Assembly (NCBI GenBank): GCA_964371865.1
Contig: CAYJOR010000056.1
Coordinates: 1-16,528 of the forward strand
Direction: 5' to 3'
Length of the DNA stretch: 16,528 bases
DNA from: CAYJAZ01 sp964371865
GTDB taxonomy: Bacteria; Desulfobacterota; Desulfovibrionia; Desulfovibrionales; Desulfovibrionaceae
Below are positions 12,788 to 16,528 of the stretch, in pieces; within the stretch, counting starts at the first letter, position 1, and each line of letters opens with the position of its first letter. The position numbers and the translations under genes are program-made. Under the pieces are notes generated by a model. That model made no database searches, was not told the DNA's origin, and saw nothing but the letters and a program-made list of their open reading frames with translations.

Positions 12788-15769
12788 ATGCAATACTTTC
12801 GCGTATTACTTATTGTTTGTTGTATTCTTTTTCAAAATGAACTTACCCTTGCTGACGTTGTAGAAGCACCCGTAGGCGGTATACAAACGCCTAATCAAGA
12901 AATCACAACGGTATACAATACGGAAAGTATTGCATTGGACACGCTTCAATTACCCTATCCAATTTTGTCACACACGGAATACTTTATTGATCCCGAAGCT
13001 AAGATGACTGTGGATAGTGTGAGCAATGAAGCTATAAATTCAGAATTTAAACTTTATAATAGTCTTACATTGCCTGATAAACAAGGCCTTGTATGGTTAA
13101 GAATAAGACTTTCTCCTTTCACAACAACTCCTGCTTATCTCGATTTAGGTGATAATGTTCAAGGAATAGTTAATGTTTGGGAAAAAAAGTCGGAAGCTTT
13201 AGCAATCCGCATTCACCAAGCTGATAACGGAATGTATCCTTTAAGTGAACTTTCTGGTGGTGGTGAAATATTAATAGCTATTGAGGGCTTGCCGAGTTTT
13301 TGGTTTTCTCCAACAATTCAAAGCGATGATGAGCAACTTCTTCTTTATAAAAAAATACAACTTATTATATTTATAGTAATAGGTGTACTTTCATTATTGT
13401 GTTTTCTTCGCGGATTTATGGAGAAAAGCGACTGGAGATTTTGGTCGGGAGTATTTGGTTTTTCTGCCTTAGCAATAGCATATTTCGGAATTCCGGCAAC
13501 ACCAAGAGGGCAGGTAATATCAAGTGATTTGATATCAATTCTAGCACTTGCTTCAACACTTTTCTCACTATCAATGATTGGTCGCTACTGTATGACTCTT
13601 TCATTTTTCGCAAAAAAGATGGATTTCTTCTTTTTAGTTTTGGGAGTGTTAGGCGTTTTTGTTGCGGTATTCCCATTTCTTCAAGATTATTCGTGGTTAG
13701 TGCGCTATATTGAATTATGGCAACTAATTACAATCATACCACTTCTTTTAACATTCTATCTTATGCTTAAAGGTATAAAGGCAAGTGCCCGCTTCTTTAT
13801 ACTTGTTCTGATACTTCTATCATCAGAAATAGTGGGTATTTTAGGTATTGGTGGTAGTGTAGATAGCTCCTTCTGGGCTTTTGCACCACATGTAGGTGTA
13901 GCATTGGGGTTACTTTTGCTATGGATAAGTCCTAGAATTGTTTATAATGAACCATCGGGCAGACGTGGCAAGGGCGGAGTAAATACCCTTAGAAAAAGAG
14001 CAGAGCACGCTCCACTTGATATACATAATGAGGAAACTATTCAACTGACAGAGTCTTTAAGATATGGTCAAAGTGAAGTTGGAGAACCTCAACCTATTGA
14101 AAGTAAGAAAAAAGACAAGAAAAAAGCAAAGAAGTCAGAAGTAAAGCAAGATCAACTTGAGATGAAAGCAGAACTTTCACCTCAAAAAGAAGAGGCTGAG
14201 ATATTCTATGATTCAGTAAGCTTCGCAAATTCTCAATCGTGTTTACGTATTGAGCATGCTCTAAGAGTTCCATTAGATGCTTTTATGCACGAAATCTATT
14301 TTCTTGAACAACAAGTTGAAAGTATACGTGATGAGAGAAAAACAGTTATTCTTGAGCATGTAGAAAGACTATTAAGCATAGGCAAAGATTTAAATGTAGT
14401 TTCATCATCAATGCCTAGGATAATACTAAATCAACCTAAACAACAAAGAGTTAAAGTTGCTTTCAACCTTCAAGACTTGCTAAGGCAAGTTTACGAAAAG
14501 ATTCGCTATGAAGCAACAAATGCACAAATAGCATTATCGTGGGTGTGTTCACCTTTAGTAGGCAGATGGTTTGTTGGTGAAAAAGACGCTCTAGCATCTA
14601 TGATTTACCAATTGTTATCCGATAGCATTCGGGCTACTAAAAAAGGACTTGTTTATCTTCATATACAAAGAGATGAAGCAAGTAGTAATTATGGTAGGCT
14701 TACATTTATTATAGGAGACTCCGGTCAAGGTAAGCCACCATTGAATAGATCATCATCACTTTTAGGTAAAGCGTGGGAACTTGCGGCCTCTCACGACGGT
14801 GAATTTAGGGTAGAGAATACGGTTCAAGGATTAGAATATACATTTACACTTTCCTTTACAGCTCTAGAAGACGATGGAATAAGCGAAAAACGTTCAACTA
14901 TTAAAAAGAGTAGTGAAGATTTAGCAAGAGATATAGAGTGCGTCATGGTTGTATCTGAAGACACACCGGATAGGCACATGCTCTCGTTCAGACTTGAAAA
15001 GCTTCCATGTTATACAGTTGAAGCAATGACACTAAATCAGTGTATGAAAAATTATCAAGAATCACCTGTAGGAGTAATCTTACTCCATGCAGGACTTGAA
15101 GAAGATTTGGTGATGAACTTTATCGCAGAGGTAAGAGCATTTGAAATAGAACAAGGTATAGGGCATACAGTTATAGTAAGTTTTACCAAGAATAAAGAGC
15201 ATGAGGATTTCCTTATGCGTGCTGGATGTAACTTTACACTAGATAAAAATGCAAGCAAACAAAATCTGAGAGACTTGATAAGCAAGCTCTTAGAGGATAT
15301 CAAAGATCCTGAATTTTTGATAAACCTTATAGGTAGTAAATATACTTCACCTCAAGTTGCAGCAGAAGAAGAGGAAATAGAGCTCAAAAAAGATGATATG
15401 CGCCTTGATATGAATAGTATTGATTCTTTAGAGGGTAAAGACAGTCAGAAAAAAAAGGAAAGTAGGTTTTCTTTCTTTAAAAAATCTTCTAAGCCTAAAC
15501 CATCTCCAATACATTTATCTGTAAGTATACCAGACGAAAAGGGTGGAAAGAGTGAAAAAGTAACTAAAATTAGTGTTCAGTCAACTAATCATGAAAGAAA
15601 ATCTGAGCCATTTTACAACGATCCGAAAAATTTAGTTACACTTCCGAGTGTAAATAAAGAAATGGAAGAAGTAGAACTTGATAAAAATGCGATAGAATTA
15701 ACGACTGAAATGGTAAGTTATGAAACTTTTCCGACCCCTGAAAATGAAAAATCTAGGGAAAAAATTTAG
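12788..15769 (+). CDS. 7TM-DISM sensor protein with degenerate hybrid histidine kinase and receiver domains
   Basis: A 993-residue sensor-like membrane protein. In order: signal peptide (1-22), periplasmic DISM-like domain (about 45-180, with VWLRIRLSP), seven membrane segments (about 187-381), a Lys-rich linker (438-452), HisKA-like helices (about 478-535), an ATPase-like domain (about 555-692), a receiver-like domain (about 714-835) and a charged tail to 993. H490 in EHALRVPL aligns with the phospho-acceptor of SHELRTPL. Departures from active kinases are visible: the N-box reads QLLSDSIRAT with both usual Asn replaced, and no GxGLGL G2 box is seen, although DSGQG (644-648) is kept. In the receiver, VSE stands where DD is usual, and H767 in VILLHAG occupies the phospho-Asp position; K820 is kept. 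It is probably a pseudo-hybrid kinase or a strongly divergent one. It is the last gene of the alr unit. Ligand and output are unknown. Confidence 0.82.
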   Translation: MQYFRVLLIVCCILFQNELTLADVVEAPVGGIQTPNQEITTVYNTESIALDTLQLPYPILSHTEYFIDPEAKMTVDSVSNEAINSEFKLYNSLTLPDKQGLVWLRIRLSPFTTTPAYLDLGDNVQGIVNVWEKKSEALAIRIHQADNGMYPLSELSGGGEILIAIEGLPSFWFSPTIQSDDEQLLLYKKIQLIIFIVIGVLSLLCFLRGFMEKSDWRFWSGVFGFSALAIAYFGIPATPRGQVISSDLISILALASTLFSLSMIGRYCMTLSFFAKKMDFFFLVLGVLGVFVAVFPFLQDYSWLVRYIELWQLITIIPLLLTFYLMLKGIKASARFFILVLILLSSEIVGILGIGGSVDSSFWAFAPHVGVALGLLLLWISPRIVYNEPSGRRGKGGVNTLRKRAEHAPLDIHNEETIQLTESLRYGQSEVGEPQPIESKKKDKKKAKKSEVKQDQLEMKAELSPQKEEAEIFYDSVSFANSQSCLRIEHALRVPLDAFMHEIYFLEQQVESIRDERKTVILEHVERLLSIGKDLNVVSSSMPRIILNQPKQQRVKVAFNLQDLLRQVYEKIRYEATNAQIALSWVCSPLVGRWFVGEKDALASMIYQLLSDSIRATKKGLVYLHIQRDEASSNYGRLTFIIGDSGQGKPPLNRSSSLLGKAWELAASHDGEFRVENTVQGLEYTFTLSFTALEDDGISEKRSTIKKSSEDLARDIECVMVVSEDTPDRHMLSFRLEKLPCYTVEAMTLNQCMKNYQESPVGVILLHAGLEEDLVMNFIAEVRAFEIEQGIGHTVIVSFTKNKEHEDFLMRAGCNFTLDKNASKQNLRDLISKLLEDIKDPEFLINLIGSKYTSPQVAAEEEEIELKKDDMRLDMNSIDSLEGKDSQKKKESRFSFFKKSSKPKPSPIHLSVSIPDEKGGKSEKVTKISVQSTNHERKSEPFYNDPKNLVTLPSVNKEMEEVELDKNAIELTTEMVSYETFPTPENEKSREKI

Positions 15770-15860
15770 GTCATTAAAGTAAAAAATGGAGTAAAAGTTC
15801 AAGACTAAGGTGAAAAACGCTCGAAAATAGCGAAAATAAGCTAAATTTTATTCAAAAAAA

Positions 15861-15884
15861 TAGTATGTTATTTTAGTATGTTAT
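15861..15884 (+). repeat. 11-base direct repeat upstream of the tRNA promoter
   Basis: TAGTATGTTAT occurs at 15861-15871 and again at 15874-15884, a 13-base period. It lies 42 bases ahead of the tRNA -35 in an A/T-tract region. It could be a tandem protein-binding site or a small slippage duplication. No gene lies in 15770-15964 apart from this and the promoter. Confidence 0.6.
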
Positions 15885-15925
15885 GTATAAAAATAAAAAA
15901 AATATAAAAAAGTTGAAAAAAACGC

Positions 15926-15955
15926 TTGACAAAATCGAGGTTTTAGGATTATTAC
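15926..15955 (+). promoter_or_regulatory. Promoter of the tRNA-Thr/Tyr/Gly unit with A-tract upstream element
   Basis: A perfect TTGACA (15926-15931) is followed, 18 bases on, by TATTAC (15950-15955; TTATTA with 17 is an alternative). The start point would be just before the tRNA-Thr 5' end at 15965. Immediately upstream, 15888-15923 is almost pure A/T with A-runs, like the UP elements that stimulate stable-RNA promoters. No terminator is seen between the sensor gene and this point, so some readthrough is possible. Confidence 0.7.
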
Positions 15956-15964
15956 TCTTCTCGT

Positions 15965-16040
15965 GCTGGTGTAGCTCAATTGGCAGAGCAGCTGATTTGT
16001 AATCAGCAGGTTGCGGGTTCAAGTCCCATCGCCAGCTCCA
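15965..16040 (+). tRNA. tRNA-Thr(UGU)
   Basis: A full cloverleaf can be folded. Acceptor GCTGGTG pairs with CGCCAGC (one G-T), the anticodon stem is GCTGA/TCAGC with loop TTTGTAA (anticodon TGT), and the T loop is TTCAAGT. Discriminator T16037 is followed by an encoded CCA. It reads ACA codons. It is the first member of a cluster whose order matches the tRNA genes that precede tuf in many bacteria. Confidence 0.96.
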
Positions 16041-16267
16041 TATTTTTCACAAAATATTGTGAGCAAATTTTGAAGGCAGTTTTTACTGCCTTTAAAAAAC
16101 TGTCGGAAGATTTCGACAACCATGCCCATGTAGGTGGAAATGGTAACAAGGCAGGCTCTTTGCATAAAAGCATAAAGGCTTGCAACGCGGCAAGTGCAAA
16201 ATGATTTTTATTTTGTTGTTAACTTGTCATGGTGAGTTTTTTATAAACTCGTTGGAAAATGTAGCGT
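16041..16267 (+). other. Long hairpin-rich spacer between tRNA-Thr and tRNA-Tyr
   Basis: This 227-base spacer holds several inverted repeats. They are TCACAA/TTGTGA (16047-16062); a 7-pair AAGGCAG/CTGCCTT (16073-16092); TGTCG/CGACA (16101-16118); TTTGCA/TGCAAA (16159-16200) enclosing CTTGC/GCAAG (16179-16194); and GAGTTT/AAACTC (16234-16250). None is followed by a clear U-tract, so they do not look like terminators. They may guide RNase processing or leave stable spacer RNA fragments. No convincing protein gene is present; the open frame at 15980-16204 runs through the tRNA. Confidence 0.5.
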
Positions 16268-16352
16268 GGTGGGGTTCCCGAGTGGCCAAAGGGAACAGAC
16301 TGTAAATCTGTCGTCAGTGACTTCGAAGGTTCAAATCCTTCCCCCACCACCA
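16268..16352 (+). tRNA. tRNA-Tyr(GUA)
   Basis: Class II tRNA of 85 bases with an encoded CCA. Acceptor GGTGGGG pairs with CCCCACC, and the anticodon stem ACAGA/TCTGT encloses CTGTAAA (anticodon GTA). A long variable arm follows, and the T arm is GAAGG/CCTTC with TTCAAAT. Discriminator A16349. It reads UAU and UAC. Confidence 0.96.
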
Positions 16353-16481
16353 GCCTTTGTCCGAATGTGCAGTTCATGGCTGGTTTGCTGTAGGAGACAC
16401 TCGCTAAAGTCTATTAACTACAGTTGGAATATATGCAATAGCATAGCAATGTAAAGAGTTTTACTCTTTGTAAAGCAACCC
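16353..16481 (+). other. Structured spacer between tRNA-Tyr and tRNA-Gly
   Basis: The 129-base spacer contains CTGTAG (16388-16393) pairing with CTACAG (16418-16423) around AGAC/GTCT (16395-16412). A second hairpin is AAAGAG/CTCTTT (16453-16469). No U-tract follows, and tRNA-Gly begins 12 bases later. Like the preceding spacer it is longer than usual within a tRNA operon. Nothing else is recognised. Confidence 0.45.
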
Positions 16482-16528
16482 GCGGGAATAGCTCAACGGC
16501 TAGAGCACTAGCCTTCCAAGCTGGGGGT
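16482..16528 (+). tRNA. tRNA-Gly(UCC), 3' end beyond the window
   Basis: The 5' acceptor GCGGGAA, D arm (GCTC...GAGC) and anticodon arm CTAGC/GCTGG with loop CTTCCAA (anticodon TCC) are present. The T arm and 3' acceptor are cut off. It follows Thr and Tyr in the order known from tuf-linked clusters, so tRNA-Thr(GGU) and tuf would be expected next. Confidence 0.92.

Noticed and set aside
16071..16094. Hairpin after tRNA-Thr as a terminator
   Set aside because: The stem is good but it is followed by AAAAAAC rather than a T run, and two more tRNAs lie downstream.
15980..16204. Open frame of 74 codons over tRNA-Thr and the following spacer
   Set aside because: It begins inside the tRNA, has no ribosome binding site and encodes nothing recognisable; the tRNA explains the sequence.
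16266..16454. Open frame of 62 codons over tRNA-Tyr
   Set aside because: It is almost wholly the tRNA and its spacer; no start site signals.
1..16528. Insertion sequences, prophage, CRISPR array or defence island
   Set aside because: No transposase, integrase, spaced repeats or defence-type genes were seen; the content is conserved housekeeping.

Overview
The window is an AT-rich stretch of bacterial chromosome made almost entirely of housekeeping genes. Several features point to a Gram-negative organism: an LptD outer-membrane LPS assembly protein, an rnhB-yraN-rsmI cluster, a tRNA-Thr/Tyr/Gly cluster of the kind that precedes tuf, and ATP synthase subunits with typical proteobacterial motifs. 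The combination fits a low-GC member of the former Deltaproteobacteria, possibly a Desulfovibrionales relative. That placement comes from protein character and gene neighbourhood, not from a database search.

Layout. Positions 1-3413 hold the 3' part of the ATP synthase operon (atpA end, atpG, atpD, atpC), closed by a strong intrinsic terminator. Next come an RluA-type pseudouridine synthase (3499-4299) and, convergent to it, an orphan membrane-fusion (HlyD-like) protein with its own near-consensus promoter. Positions 5513-7346 carry the tight operon rnhB-yraN-rsmI, ending in a terminator that can also serve the opposite strand. On the minus strand, 10633 down to 7424, lie lptD and a lysine exporter split into two translationally coupled genes. 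A 381-bp AT-rich divergent region separates lptD from the plus-strand unit alr - membrane-anchored TPR protein - 993-residue 7TM sensor protein. After a short AT-rich stretch, a tRNA transcription unit begins with tRNA-Thr(UGU), tRNA-Tyr(GUA) and a tRNA-Gly(UCC) cut by the window end.

How it fits together. The ATP synthase genes make the F1 catalytic head. The rnhB group serves nucleic-acid and ribosome maintenance. lptD, alr and the 7TM sensor all act at or sense the cell envelope, although only their arrangement suggests a link.

The most interesting item is the 993-residue sensor at 12788-15769. It has the architecture of a hybrid histidine kinase (signal peptide, periplasmic DISM-like domain, 7 TM segments, HisKA, ATPase, receiver). 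It keeps the phospho-acceptor-like His (H490) but appears to have lost both N-box asparagines, a clear G2 box, and the receiver phospho-Asp (replaced by H767). It also carries a charged tail of about 150 residues, so it looks like a pseudo-hybrid kinase or scaffold. Second in interest are the unusually long, hairpin-rich spacers inside the tRNA cluster.
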